A DNA stretch of 64,000 bases from Seison nebaliae (GCA_023231475.1 JALJEE010002326.1:1-64000); one strand, 5' to 3'. Counted from the first letter of the stretch, positions 11,343 to 25,197 are shown. Numbers and translations are program-made. The notes: generated from the letters alone by a model not told the origin.

Positions 11343-13596
11343 TTATCTACGACATTGACCACAACAACCATTTGCCGGATAATAGTAATTTTGACATTTA
11401 ATTCTTGGACAATGAATGTTTGAGCATTCATTTCCACATTTCTCGCAACATTCTCCATTTGAATAAACTGCATTTATTCTCAGTTCGTTTTGGCATGTCA
11501 AAATTGGGCATTTCATCGAACGACATCGAACGGGAATATAAGAATTGATAGGATGAATGAAATTATTCCTTGAGAAACGTTGACATCTCATACAACATTC
11601 GTTATTTGGTCGATAATGGAGTGAATCGTGACATGACAATTTAGGACATGCATTCTTTAAGGAACAAGATAAGCCATGCAGAGTACAAATACAAGTTTTG
11701 CATAAAATGTCTATTGTGTCACCCAGAAATAATCGTCGATGTTTCACTCGACAAATTTTTACATTATCTTTAAAGGAAACGAGTGAAGTGTTGTATTAAA
11801 ATCAATAATCTAACCGCTACAGCGACATTTCGAATTATTCTCACAAGGTTCACTATAATCGATTAATCCGTTCATTGTGCACTTTTTCCATCGACAATCA
11901 TCGATCGGATAAAGTTGTTCCAAATTTAATGTTTGTCCCAAGAACGAACAAGTGTTGTCTCGACAACGTTTACAACATTTACCATTATCAAGAATTTGAT
12001 GAATTGAAGAACAATGAAGTTTGGGACAATTCAAATTTCTTCTTCTCTTCTTTCCACGATAACAAGCCAATTCATAACATTGATTCCTTAATATCATCAT
12101 GCCATGTTTAAAAATTTGTCGATTATGGATACATGCTGAATAATTTTAGATTTAAAAGAGATAAATAAAAAAGAAAAACATTGAGTTGAAACAGGACAAC
12201 AGAAATCATCTGTAAATCTCGGATAAGATAGAGCATGGCCACCACAATTTTGTTTCCAACAATTCAAACCATTTCCTGTACATTCACACGTTTCACAACG
12301 ATTCTTATGAAAAGTATTTCCAATGAGATATCTCCGATTCTCATATTCACAATTGGACGAACATGACGGACAACATTCATTATCATCCAATATTGGATGA
12401 GCACAATGAACATTAGGACATTGACGATGTAAACACCTGACACCAGCTTTAGTACATCGACACATTTCACATCGTGATCTTCGAAAAACTTCTCCTAAAT
12501 TATAATATTCTCCTTTAAAATAACATCGGTTAATAGTGGAGCATGTCGGACAACAGGAATCTGTCACCACTTCAAATTTCCCACACGATATCTTTGGACA
12601 AGAAGGAGAAAAACAATCAATCTCTCCATTCATACAACGACATTTTCGACATTTCTCTTTCAGAAACATTTGGTCGTGATGATAAACAATTCCATTGTAA
12701 CGACAATCCGTTTGACAAATCGGACAACATTCGTTTGGTAAAGTTATTTCTCTTAAACAATTTCTCCGTTTGATACAAGTCGTCAAATGACAACGACTCC
12801 TTCGGAAATCAGGAATCGAATTCAATGGTTCGAATTCTTCTTGTCGACATCGACTACAACAATCGTCAGTAATTTGTAAATAGAGTGGACAATTGATTGA
12901 GGGACATTTTGGTCGTTCACAATTCAGTTCTCCGAATCGACACACACATGTCTCACAAGAAGAAATGACGAATCGATTTCCATTTATTATATAACGATTT
13001 TCCGGTGCAAAAAAACAATCTTCATCTAAATAAATTTGTAAAAGATTTTTAATTATTTATCCACTTAAATAAAGAAACCTCCAAATTGTTCAGATGAATC
13101 GTAAAATGGCGTTAAATGTGAACGTTTTGTTCTGATTTTTGCAGGGAAACAAACTGGACAACATGTATCACTTGATATCTCCCAATCATTACACTGCGGT
13201 TTCTGACAATGAATCTTATGACAGATAATTTTCTTTTTTATACATTGACATTTCTCACAAACTGCCGATTGGAGTTGAGTAAAATTCTTCTGATTTTCAC
13301 AAACTTTAAAAAAATAAAACTTTTTTGAAAATTTTATAAAAAAATTTACCATCCCAACAAATTGGACAACAACTATTTTTTGGAATTATTGTCTTCTCAC
13401 ATGTGAGTTTTGAACAAGAAATTTCATCACATTTTATCGAACCGTCTAATTGACATTGGCATAATTTGCAATTATCATTTATATACTTCTCTCCAGTAAC
13501 CAATATTCGTCTATTCGATTTTTGATGGGTACAATATTTCTTTCCACTTACAAAAAAATGAAGAAAACAATTTATTAATATGAAAGAGAATAGCAT
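11343..13596 (-). CDS. Secreted protein with about 12 von Willebrand factor C-like domains
   Basis: Five minus-strand exons (13596-13350, 13303-13079, 13025-12180, 12135-11815, 11767-11343) join in frame to 687 residues; introns are 44-53 nt. An N-terminal hydrophobic signal (LFSFILINCFLHFFVSG) is followed by about twelve cysteine-rich modules. The full modules follow the VWC pattern: CxCxxG, then CPxxxC, then a CCPxC ending, for example NECCPIC, DSCCPTC, NECCPSC and NECCMRC. Some are full (residues about 18-75, 240-400) and several near the end are shortened to the CC..C half. There is no transmembrane segment. The architecture resembles CRIM1, kielin/chordin-like or crossveinless-2 proteins, which bind BMP ligands outside the cell; assignment to one of these is not possible. 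One module ends CCPV where a cysteine would normally follow. Confidence 0.88.
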
Positions 13597-13756
13597 TACT
13601 ATCAGCCGAATAAAAGACGAAATAGTCTTAATAAATTTATTATTACGTCAATTTATATTAACATTATGGTGGAGATTTTTGTTTTATGGAAATTTAGATA
13701 CTTTTCTTTCTTTAAAATATATTTAAATAAGAAACTTTAATTTTATTTCTGATAAA
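13597..13756. promoter_or_regulatory. Short divergent intergenic region, probable shared promoter
   Basis: Only 160 bp separate the start of the VWC gene (minus) from the start of the small membrane protein gene (plus). Both must take their core promoters and leaders from this AT-rich stretch unless they have remote first exons. No clear TATA box or other motif stands out. The call rests on gene arrangement alone. Confidence 0.4.
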
Positions 13757-14005
13757 ATGTCTGTAGTCAAAATTTTCATTAATGGCAATCAAATTTCTCT
13801 CTTTGTTTTAATGAGTCTTCTTTCACTTTTTCTTTGGCTTTATTGGGAAGATAAATTTGTTCGTTTATTCTTCCAATTACTCGAATACTCGTATGAACGT
13901 AAGATTTCTTTAAAATACTTTTACCTTCCCCTTAAGTTCTTAAATTATTTATTCCATTTATTTATTTTTGATTCTGATGTTTTAGATGTTTTAACTCGAA
14001 TTTAA
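13757..14005 (+). CDS. Small predicted single-pass membrane protein
   Basis: Unrecognised. An ATG frame gives MSVVKIFINGNQ followed by a strong hydrophobic helix (ISLFVLMSLLSLFLWLYW, residues 13-30). A donor GTAAGA at 13899 and an acceptor at 13985 give exons 13757-13898 and 13986-14005 and a 53-residue product. The 87-nt intron is stop-free and in frame, so retention gives 82 residues. It sits between the divergent VWC gene and the first kinesin, whose start lies 158 bp downstream. It could instead be an expressed leader without function. Confidence 0.4.
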   Translation: MSVVKIFINGNQISLFVLMSLLSLFLWLYWEDKFVRLFFQLLEYSYERKISLKYFYLPLKFLNYLFHLFIFDSDVLDVLTRI

Positions 14006-14163
14006 ATTTTCTTCGAAGTTTTTTAAAAATATTTTTAAAAAATGTTTTATGTGTTAGAAAATATGTTTAAGAGAACGATTAACTAGAGAATTGCATAAAT
14101 TAAAGTTGATTAAGAGAAAAAGAGAATTCTTGATTTCAATTGGGTTCTAATTTTCGAAATATT

Positions 14164-17100
14164 ATGCAAAAAGAAAATATAACTTCATCTAGTTCATTGG
14201 GAAGTGAGCCAATAACTGTGGTAGTTCGATGTCGACCTTTGTTAGAAGGTGAACGTTCAGCGGTTAATTTTTTTTAAATTTCTAATCTATAATTTTAAAA
14301 GAATATTCTTCATTTGGATAATAATGTCTGTCAAATTGAACATATCGATGGTCATTTGAAAACTTTTACTTTTGATGCTTGTTATTCCGAACATACGACA
14401 ACACAAGACATTTTTAAGAATATCGGAATTAATTTAGTAAATTCAGTTAAATTCATTTTCGTTCTATAAAAAATGTTAAATTCTATAATTCTCATTTGCT
14501 CAGGTGACTAGTGGATATAATGGTGTCATCTTCGCTTATGGTCAAACTAGTGCAGGAAAATCGTTTACAATGAAAGGTGTTAGTGATCCACCATCACAAA
14601 AAGGAATAATTCCTCGAGCATTTACTGTTAATAATTTCTAATATTTTTCCTTTAAATTTAAAATTAATTTTAATTTATTTCAATTTAAAAGCAAATCTTC
14701 GATAAAGTCGATTTGACAGATAATCTCCATTTCATTGTGAGAGTGGCATATATCGAAATTTATAATGAAGAAGTTCGAGATTTATTGAGTAAAGATCTGA
14801 GGAAGAAATTGGAAATACAAGAAAGTCCAGATCGAGGAGTTCAGATAAAGGATCTCTCCTGGTTCTGTTGTCAATCGGTGAAGGATTGTGAGACATTGTT
14901 AGAGAAAGGTTGTAAGAATCGAGTCGTTGGCGAAACTTTGATGAATTGTGATTCATCACGTAGTCATACCATATTTATGATCAATGTTGAAACATTGACA
15001 TCGACACTTCCCTCGGCAAATGAAAAGTTTGTGATTCGTGTGGGAAAATTGAATTTGGTTGATTTGGCCGGTTCGGAACGTCAATGTAAAACCGATACGA
15101 CAGGAATGGGATTTCGAGAAGCGGTTAAAATTAATTTATCATTATCAGCTCTCGGTAATGTTATATCGACATTGGCGGTTGGTAAAGCGAGACATATTCC
15201 ATATCGAGATTCGAAATTGACGAGATTATTACAAGACTCTCTCGGAGGCCATGCCAAGACTGTAATTATTGCTTGTTTATCTCGTTCCGCTTGTAATTAT
15301 GAGCAAACATTATCAACTTTACGATTTGCTCATAGAGCGAAAAACATAAAGAACCGACCAAGACCAAACGATACGGCAAATGAATTATTACGATTGTATA
15401 TTGAAGAGATTATGAAATTGAAACAAAAACTAATCAATATACGCGATATTTCGACTTATGAGGAAAAGGATGCGGAATTACAACGAACCAAAAAAGAGGC
15501 ACATATGTTACTCCAACAAAAGAATGAACAGATTGCTGGTCTGTTAACAGCAATCCAAAAAATCCGTGAAAATCAAACGGTAACGATGATGCTTCGATTG
15601 ACGATTGATGATGCGGTGAAAGATAAAGGAGATGATCCATTAAGATTGTTAAGAAGTAAACAACGAATGGTGGTTATTCAGAAGAATGGAGAAAGGAAAC
15701 CAATCAACATTAAATTAACACATCAAGCTGATGGTAAAAATTTAGGCTTGGATGAACATTCCGTTGTAATAGCCAATGAAGGATTTATGTTTCCTGTGAT
15801 TTATGCGAGGAATTTGAATGATGAAGAAGAAGTTTTCACGAAATACTATGTCTCAGCTACCTTAAAAGCTTTCGAAGACAAAATGTTTGAAAAAGTTGAG
15901 AGTTTTCTTTTTGAATTATTTCTTATGAAATCATCTTTCAGGTTCTCTATTTTACGGCGGATGACAAAGAGAAAGATAAACATCATTATATAATTAGAAT
16001 CTATGACATGCCGTCCATGACACCATGTTTGATAAAGAAGATCAGAAAGAATAAGAATAGTGACATTAGTATCGACTTTACAGGAATTGATGATGAGAAA
16101 CCGGTACAAGTCGTTTTTCAAATCATTCGACCAAGTACTGAATATTCTTCACGTTTCATTGTCAGTCATATCATAACGAATGATGGGGTTAGATGTACAA
16201 TGAGTTTATTTTATAAAAGTTTCGATATACCACAAGATGGTGAAGAATCAGCTGCGGCTCCAGAATATGATTTGGTACCTTTCGGACCAATAATTATGGA
16301 GCCAGATGTTTGTCATACAACCCTCAATTATTGGAATGGGAAAATTTACAAACTTTGTTTTCTACGACGATCCGATTCACCGAACATCTTACCTGTTCTA
16401 TCGATAAATGGTGATCGAATGAGAATTAAATTAGATTTTGAGAATGAACAAGAGAATTATGAAATTGTTGAATTGAGACCGGATGGAATTTTAAAAGTGA
16501 AAGATAAGAATACATCGGACATTTGTGATTGTGTATTGGATATGTCGGAGGATGTTTCATTGAAATTATTAACTAATGAGAATGAAACGGAAACAGAATG
16601 TCCATATTCATTTATTAGTTTAATGAAAAATGACACTAATCATTATATCATGTTGAGTAATGAGACTTATGAGATTGAGAAATTGAAAATTTTACAAGCC
16701 CAACGAATCAGATTACATAATGATGAGACATCGAATATATATTTGATTGATGATAATAAACCGTTAAATAATCGTTTTCTCATCACCGATATGGTTGAGA
16801 AGAATAATAAATTGATAATTAGTACGAAGAATGATGAGGGAGTATTCGATTTCCAAATTGATCGATTACCATCATTTTCCGATGCCATAATGCACAATAT
16901 CGGAGTTAACGATAATTCGAATCAATTATTTGTCCGATTTACTAATGAAAATATGTCGTATAAAATTTTGGAAATAATTCTACTTAATCCAGTCAATTAT
17001 CAATTCCGAATGATGGAAGATAATGGTTGTGAGAAATCATTTCATATGATTCCTAATAATGAGAGTGGGGTATTTGCTAATGATGGTCCATTCACCATAT

Positions 17101-19160
17101 TATATGGGAATGATGAATGGAGAATAATCCAGTTTTTCTATGATCCAACAAAAACATTAAATATATATTGCCAAAATGAGTTGGATAAATCCGTGAAGAA
17201 TTTTACGGTGGAGAGACAACAACTCGTAATCGTTTCTTATGATAATGAACGTCATCGATTTTTGATTAAACATCCAACTAATGTGGTCATGAGAGTTAAT
17301 CGATTACTTATCGGAACAATCAATAAAGTTCATAAAATCCACTTTTCAGACCAATATAATTATGTTTATGAAGGTGAAATAATTTTGATTGATGGTTATT
17401 TGTATATTCATGAGCAGAGTGAAAAACCATATTTGATGGAATTAGTCTTGGAAGATAATCAAATATTACAAGTGAGAGAAATATTTAGTGTTGGAGACCG
17501 TCAAACTATCAAATGTGTTTTGCAACAAGAAGTTAAAGATTCTGGTGAAAATGATGAAAATATACAAAGACTTCCTAATGTAAAAGAGAAAATTTTTACT
17601 ATTTTTCATCCCATCCAATTCATTGGGAAAGACGAAGAAGGAAACAAATTTGCATTTTCATGTAGATTAAATTCAAAAGTTTATCGTCTTGTCGATATCG
17701 ATTGGAATGAAGGAAATATGGTAGCGTTAGATGAGATCGAGAAAAAATATTCGACATTTAAATTGACAAATAAAAATTTCGAATGGCAATTCGAAGAAGA
17801 TTCTTCCATCGCATATCGTTTCTATTCATTTGTCGAAGAGAAGATACAGGAATTTAAAATTGATTCGATTCATAGTCGAAATAATTTCATTGATATCAGA
17901 GTGAAGATATGTGATCATCCTAAATGGAATACAATCAATTTAGCTTATGTCAGTTATCCAAAGAAGATATTCATTGATTCAAATGGTGAGAGATTCGACT
18001 TTGGTTTATATCATTCTGAAATAAAATTTCTCTCCGTCATTTCACTGACTCATAAAACACTTGTTGCTATTCAAAATGAACAATCGTTAATATTGACATT
18101 GACCCTCTTAAATTTGAATACGAATGGATGTAGTTTATTCTACGATCAGAATGGTGTAAAATATGAATTCTGTTGGAAATTCTCAAACGACGACATTTTC
18201 TTTATCAATCAAATTATCGATGATGAGATATATGTAATTTTGGGAAATGGTGAAAATGTTAAATATAAATTAGCAAGTGAAATTCAACCGTTAGTAGGAG
18301 AGAAGTTAAATGAAACAGAAAAGAAGGAAACTAAACTGCGTTTATATACTCAAAATCATCAGCGCATTTTCATTGAAAAATTTCCGTACGAGGGTTATAG
18401 AATTTATAATGAAAGATTAGAAGTTATGTCGTTGAATTTAAATTATAAGAAGTTGTTGGATCCATCAAAACTTTGGTTACATTTAAAATTATTACATTGC
18501 GATTTGAGGAAGCCTTTGGAATTGTATTTGGGCTATCCTCCTTCTTATGCGCTATTAGATGAATTCTGTTTTCAAGACATTCAGCCTTTTAGAAAGGATG
18601 ATTCGGCAGAGATTAAAACGAAAAAAGATATCGATAATTTTGTGAAAAATGAAGAGAATTTATTGAGTAGTCGAGTAATCACTGGTGGTTCGAGACTTCA
18701 TAATACTGAGCTACTTCGTCGATTGAAAAAGGAACAGGAATTATCTGACGCTTACACCAAAGACATTGAACGAACGAGAAAGAAATCGGAAGAATTCTTC
18801 GACGCATTAGCAGCCATGAATTTCGTTCCAACAAGAAAAGAAATTAAGTTAAAGACAGATCAGTTAGAAAAGGAACATACAAAAATCGAAGCTATGAAAG
18901 AAGAATTAGAGAGCGATCATTCTGAAAATCTTGAAACATTCACTTCGTTGCGTGGTATGATTGTGGAACAAGAGAAAAAATTAAAACTACTTTCTCAATT
19001 GTTAGAGAAAGTTCAACCGATTATTAGGAAAGATTGCAATTATTCTGATATTTCGGAGATATTTTATTTGGCTAAATGGGATGAACCATCGTCAACTTGG
19101 GAATTGCCGCCACTTGAATTACTGGACGATAAGGAAGAGAAGAAAAACTTTAAAAAATAA
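14164..19160 (+). CDS. Kinesin-2 motor, KIF17/OSM-3-like, with giant non-coiled stalk (paralog A)
   Basis: Plus-end microtubule motor of the kinesin-2 family, which drives intraflagellar transport in cilia. Exons 14164-14262, 14302-14445, 14504-14626, 14692-15894 and 15942-19160 join to 1,595 residues. The motor (about 12-345) has the P-loop GQTSAGKS (94-101), switch I NCDSSRSH (207), switch II DLAGSE (246) and [11 protein letters not shown] short neck coil follows (about 350-425). About 950 residues of mixed, beta-strand-like sequence with no heptads then fill the place of the usual coiled stalk. A coiled coil (about 1440-1553) and the tail motif RKDCNYSD...WELPPLE close the protein. KIF17 (about 1,030) and OSM-3 (about 700) are much shorter. 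Closest to KIF17 by the [14 protein letters not shown] and neck sequences. Tandem with the next gene, 210 bp away. Confidence 0.9.
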
Positions 19161-19370
19161 AAATAAATGAATTGTTTTATTCGAATTTCTAGAATCTATA
19201 TAATTTTTCTTTTTTTTCTGTTTTTCTTTTGTGTTTTCGTATTTTCGTATTTTCGTTCAATAGAAAACTTTTGTTATTCTCGCCTTCTTCGCCAGATTTT
19301 ATTATCTTAGTTCTACATAACACTTCAAATCGTTCAAAAATAAGAAACGAAAAAATCCTTCTCAGAATCA

Positions 19371-22300
19371 ATGGGAAAAGCTAAAAAACCTGGGCTAGCA
19401 CAACCACATGATGAATCGGTTAAAGTTATTGTTCGTTGCCGACCGATGAATGAGAGAGAAATCAAACTAAAAAGTGACAACATCGTTAAAATGAATAAAC
19501 CTCAATGTAGTCTAATCAACAACAAAGCTCCTAATGCTCCACCCAAAACTTTTTCTTACGATGCTGTTTATGATACGGATTCGATAACGGAAACCATTTA
19601 TGCTGAAGTTGGATTTAGTTTAGTCGATTCAGTTGGTATTATTTTAATGACATTTAAAAACACGATATGATATAATATGACAGGTTTGTGAGGGTTATAA
19701 CGGTACAATTTTTGCTTATGGACAAACCGGTTCAGGTAAATCATTTACCATGCAAGGCGTTCCTAAACCGAGAACACAGAGAGGATTAATTCCTAGATCA
19801 TTTGCAGTTTTCTTATAAGTTATTACATAAGGATTTTTATTAATAATTTTTTTTCAAAAAAGCAAATTTTTGATACGGTGGACACGTCATCAGACAGTAC
19901 AACATTTCTGATACGTTCGAGTTACATTGAAATTTACAACGAAGATATTCATGATTTGCTTGGGGAAGATGTGAAATCGAAATTGGAATTAAAAGTTTTT
20001 ATATTAATTTAAAATAATTATTCAAATGATATATGGTTTTGTAGGAAAATCCTGATAAAGGTATTTATGTAAAGAATTTGTCATGGATCGAATGTCAATC
20101 AATTGAGGATTGTGAATTGTTAATGTCTAAAGGTTGGGACAATCGATCAGTTGGAGCAACGTTGATGAATGCTGATTCGTCGAGATCTCATTCAATTTTT
20201 ACAGTTGTTATGGAAACGATGGAGTTCCATAACAAGAAAGAGATGATTCGTGTTGGAAAATTGAATTTGGTGGATTTGGCTGGGTCGGAACGACAAAGTA
20301 AAACACAGGCAACTGGAATTCGTTTTAAAGAAGCAACGAAAATAAACTTATCACTATCGGCATTAGGTAATGTGATATCGGCGTTGGTGGATGGTAAATC
20401 GAAACATATTCCATATAGAGATTCAAAATTGACGAGATTGTTGCAAGATTCGTTGGGTGGTGGAACTAAAACGGTAATGGTTGCTTGTATTTCACCATCG
20501 GACAATAATTATGATGAAACGTTGTCGACTTTACGATATGCGAATCGAGCGAAGAACATAAAGAATAAACCGAAAATTAATGAAGATCCGAAAGATGCGA
20601 TGATCCGTCAATATCTTGATGAGATTACAAAATTACGAGAACAATTGGAAACGGGTGTTGGAATAATCGATGTTGAAACGATGAAAAAGAAAGACGAAGA
20701 ATTAAAACAAACGAAAGATGCTGCAAATCGAATGCAGAAAAAAAATAAGAAGAAGATGCAGGAATTACAATCACAAGTGAAAGAAGAGAAGAAACGGAAA
20801 ATAATCTCGATGTTAATGGGAATGACTATGAAACAAGAGAAGGAGAAAACTGAAAAACATGAGAGAACTAATATTCGAAAGAATCAACATATGACAATGG
20901 TGAACGATGAGGGATTAAAAGAGGAAGTTAAATTTACTCTTACAACCGATACAGGTGAAGATATTCCGATTCATGTTATAACTAATGAAGATGAGACACA
21001 TCCAACAATTTATTTAGATAAAATGAATAAAGATGGGGAAATGGAGAAACTTTATCTTCTGTCAACACCCACAAAATTGAAATCAGACAATACCGAACAA
21101 TTGTTCACATTTGCTGACGATCCTGAGCGGCCAAATGAGTCACACGAACTAGCATTCGCTCTCAATCATGGTGATGAAAATTCGAATTTTAAAATAGTTT
21201 CATCTAAAACTGATGGTAAACGTTTAATTAGTACGAAATTGAAAGATGCGGATGGATCGACACATAACGTTCAATTGAATATTTTGCGACAAGATGAAGC
21301 AAAACCGGAAGATGAACATATCATGGAATTGACCACCTCTGATGGGGTTGTAAGAACGGTCGGGGTTAAAGTTACCGCCAGTGACGGAAATGCATTGACA
21401 GTTGAGAGTACAAAAATTGTGAATGGGAAAGATATTTTGGTTTTGAAAGACACGAACGGACAAAGTATTAATATGGAAATTTTACCAAAAACTAAAAATC
21501 CCGCCAAACTGGCCGTTTCTGACGAGCAAGGTAATCGAAAGAGAATGAACTTACAAGCCAAATCGAGAAGTACAAATCAAGCATTAGCTGTCCAACATGT
21601 TACACCGAATGGTACAGTAGTTCTATTGAGTGCTGGTGGTAAACCGACGGAAGCGACGGTTGACTTAACGGATAACGTTACGATAAATGCGTTAGGTCAA
21701 GGACCAGTTAAAATCTTGAAAATAAGACAAGAAGGAAATCAACGTAAGATGACGATAATGCAAAATGGGAAACCAATAGAAATCGATGTAGTCGGTTCGG
21801 AACTATTAGAAATGGGTAAGAAAACGGTAAATGAAGTTCGGATACAAATGATAAAAGATGGTCATAAATTAGATGTGGCATCGATTGATACACGTGGAAA
21901 GAAACATTATTTGAAAATGATCGATGGTGGATTGGAAAAGATCTATACCGTTCCGACGATTAAAGATAATGAAAAGTTAGAGAAATTAGCAGCAAAAAAC
22001 GCTTATGGTGATCTAAAAGATATTTATTATATCGGTTTAGATGGACGTGCTGAAGAGATACAATCACTTCATCGTATAGCCGAATTTGCAAATGATATAA
22101 CTGTTGTACAAGCACCGAATCGTGTCAGATATCATGTGACATATGGAGATGAATCTCAAATAAAAGTTTCGGCGGGCAGTGTCGATTATCCACTTTTACT
22201 ACGCAACTCGCAAGATCAACATTGGAAAATTCAACAAATTAAACTTCGTTCCGATAATTCAATGATACTCATAGGACAAAGGACGGATACGCGGGCAATT

Positions 22301-24493
22301 GAACCGTTGCAATTGAACGGAGTACAATTAGTACTAGTGGGAGAGAACCAGCAGAAAACCAGATTCATTTTAGCACATCCATCTGGTGAATTCTACAAGA
22401 TATCACGTGTGGTAATTGATGAGATTAATGGTCAACATAAAATATTGATAACTGATTCATATGAGAGATCTCGATTAATAATTGCGAATCGACCCGCTGG
22501 TGATAATAAAAATTTGCAATTTAATGATCGTGGGAAAACACATCAAATGATCATTGAAGGATTCGATTCCGATCGATATTATGTTCGAGATTTAGCTGTG
22601 GATTTTAGAAAGCAAGTAATTAAATATGTTAAACAAACGGACCACAGTGAACATACAGCTACGATTGCAAATCCTTTACAATTTATCGTAACTAATTTAG
22701 CCACGAATAGCAGAGAAGCATTGGCGTGTATTTTAGGGACACATATGCACAAAGTGGCAGCAATAAACTTTACAGAAAACCAGAAAAGCATAACGTTAGT
22801 GGGTGGTAATAATAAGCCTATGATGTATAAATTATTAGTACAGCCAGCTCCGTTCTATTTATCGGACGATCAACAAAATACGAATATTTTCAATGTCAGA
22901 ATTGGTTTAGAATCTCTCGATACGTATAGTGTTTGTGATATTAAATGGGAACATGGACATCCCATACTGATTTATTTGTCACCTGATAAAACGTTGAAAC
23001 CCATCCAAACCACCAATCTCTCAACGGCAGTATTAGGAGGTGTTGACAGTCAAACCGGTGAACAGAGGCATATCGGTTTAGTAGATGTTCGTGGAGCGAT
23101 GTTACCCATAACTAATTTGGAACCTGGATCAGTTTCAGCAAAAACCAGTTCAGGTAATTATATACATTATTTTATAAAAACCGTAAGTAATCCACGTGGT
23201 AATATGGTGCTAAGAGATGAAGCTGGAAATGTTGCCGAATTTCGTCTGAGAGAAAAGAATGGAAATTTTATAAAACTTGATAGTATTGGTAGTCGAGGTG
23301 AGAAGATAGTAGCGATAGTAGAAGGGAAGAAAGTAGAAAAGGAAATAGAACCGATAGAGAATCCCTTACCTGTGTTAGATGATGTGGGTAAAGAACATGG
23401 AATACAATTCCGTACTATTGATGGAGAAAAATTAAATTTACGAGTGAATGAAGATGAAAAAGCTGAATTTTTCGATAAGCAGGGTTATGCAAGAATACCG
23501 AAAAGACCGGAAGATATAACTGATCTTCAAAGTAATAAAGTTAGAGAGAAACTCACTGTTGTTCTTCCGAATGGAGAATTGGCTGAATATGAAATGGATG
23601 TACCGAAAGAATTGGCAAATTTACCTGAATTTGGAAAATATCGATTTAAATCTGCTAGAAATCCTGATGCGGCATTATTATCTTCTGGAGAGAAGTTGTT
23701 TACTAAAGGTGAAATGAAAGAGATTCTCCAACATCGAATCAATCAACTAACCGAGAATCGTTTACAAGGAGGAAAGAAAGCGCATAATAAAGAATTAGCA
23801 GAAAAGATACAAAAGGAGCGAGAAAGGGCGGAAGAATTTCGAAAATTAGCCGAACAAACCAAAGAAGAACAGAAAAAGAGGAATGATGTACTTTCCAGAG
23901 AATTTGCCAATACGAAAGAAGAAGTTAAGGTGAAGACGGAAATGTTGAAATTAGAAATAAATCAACGTAAACAATTAGAAATGGAATTATCCGATGCGGC
24001 CTTTGAGTTTAATGAGCAGAAAGGTCAATTGTTAGAGACAATAAGAAATCAAGAAAGAAATATGTTATTATTGGCTGAGATCCTAGAACGAATTCAACCA
24101 GTTATTAATCGAACATCCAATTATTATGATATTGATCTCATCAAGAAACAGGCTACTTGGGATGATGATGCTAAGGAATGGTCCTTACCAGCACTCCGAG
24201 TAGAACAAACTGCTTTACCTCAACTAGGACGGGCATCCGCAGAACAACATCAATTTAATAAGAGATATGATGCAGGTGAAGCAAGAAGTGTTAGAAACGA
24301 TGTAATTCGTCGTCACCGTCCGAGAACCGCTTTTAAGAATTCTCGATTTGAAGATGGTGTAGTAACTGGTAAAGTGAATGGTTGGATGAATGATGATGTT
24401 AGTGAATCGTCCAACATTGTAACTGGTGGTCGGGGATCTTCCCGTAGTGCTAAACGACCCCAAACTGGTAAATTGAGACCAGTAAAATTTTAA
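19371..24493 (+). CDS. Kinesin-2 motor, KIF17/OSM-3-like, with giant non-coiled stalk (paralog B)
   Basis: Exons 19371-19631, 19684-19806, 19863-19994 and 20045-24493 join to 1,654 residues. The motor starts [14 protein letters not shown] and carries a canonical P-loop GQTGSGKS (100-107), NADSSRSH and [15 protein letters not shown]. This close match to KIF17 makes it the more conserved of the pair. A charged neck coil (about 382-435) is followed by about 930 residues rich in short alternating strands and D/N-G turns (for example [15 protein letters not shown]). A C-terminal coil (about 1398-1521) then precedes the tail signature [17 protein letters not shown]...WSLPAL, shared with paralog A, and a basic tail. 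Two of the introns match paralog A in position; the 50-nt intron at 19995-20044 is absent there. Polyadenylation signals follow near 24.57 kb. The stalk region has no family I can name. Confidence 0.92.
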
Positions 24494-25197
24494 ATTTTAC
24501 GAATTTTTTTTTCTTTCAACTTCATTATTCTTTAGCAACTTCATTTTATTCGTAATTTTCTATCTTACGTTAATAAACATATACTGTATTTACTAAATGA
24601 ACTGAATTCTTTCCATTTCTCTTATTATTACGATAAATGAATTGTGAAAAATGATAAATAATAAAGAATAATTAAACACTAATTCTTCTCTAATCCATAA
24701 AGAAAAATAGTTGGAAATTTTTAATCATTTAATATATTTAGATCTGATCGATAACATTAAGGAATTTCAAAAAAAATTAAGAAAACATTAATTATCAGTA
24801 ATTAATATGTAGGTCTGTACAAACGGTACAATTAGTTTGTGAAAGCAATAAAATGAAAATGAGCATTTCAAGATCCTCTTGTAAGTATTTACCGATTGAA
24901 TTTTAGTGCAAATTTAAAAGGAAATAATCAATCATAAATTAAAATTAGTTCAAAGTAGGTCAAAGAAAATTCGTTAGATAAACAATTCATGATACCCTTA
25001 CTACCAATTTTAAGATAACATCCTACACGTTTAATAACTCTTAAAATTTTATTCTTATTATTATTAACTTTACGTAATATTTGTCCAGTAAAATAAACAA
25101 TTGACACTGAAAGAGTTAAAATTATGATTGAAATTAAATTAATTGAGTTTCAATTATCTCAATTCCATAGAGTAATAACTAATTTCTATCATATACG
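24494..25197. other. Intergenic AT-rich region
   Basis: 3' flank of the second kinesin and 5' flank of the lectin/CUB receptor gene. AATAAAC at about 24572 is a plausible polyadenylation signal. I see no other gene or repeat. The promoter of the receptor gene should lie in the last few hundred bases, but no distinct motif is evident. Confidence 0.5.
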
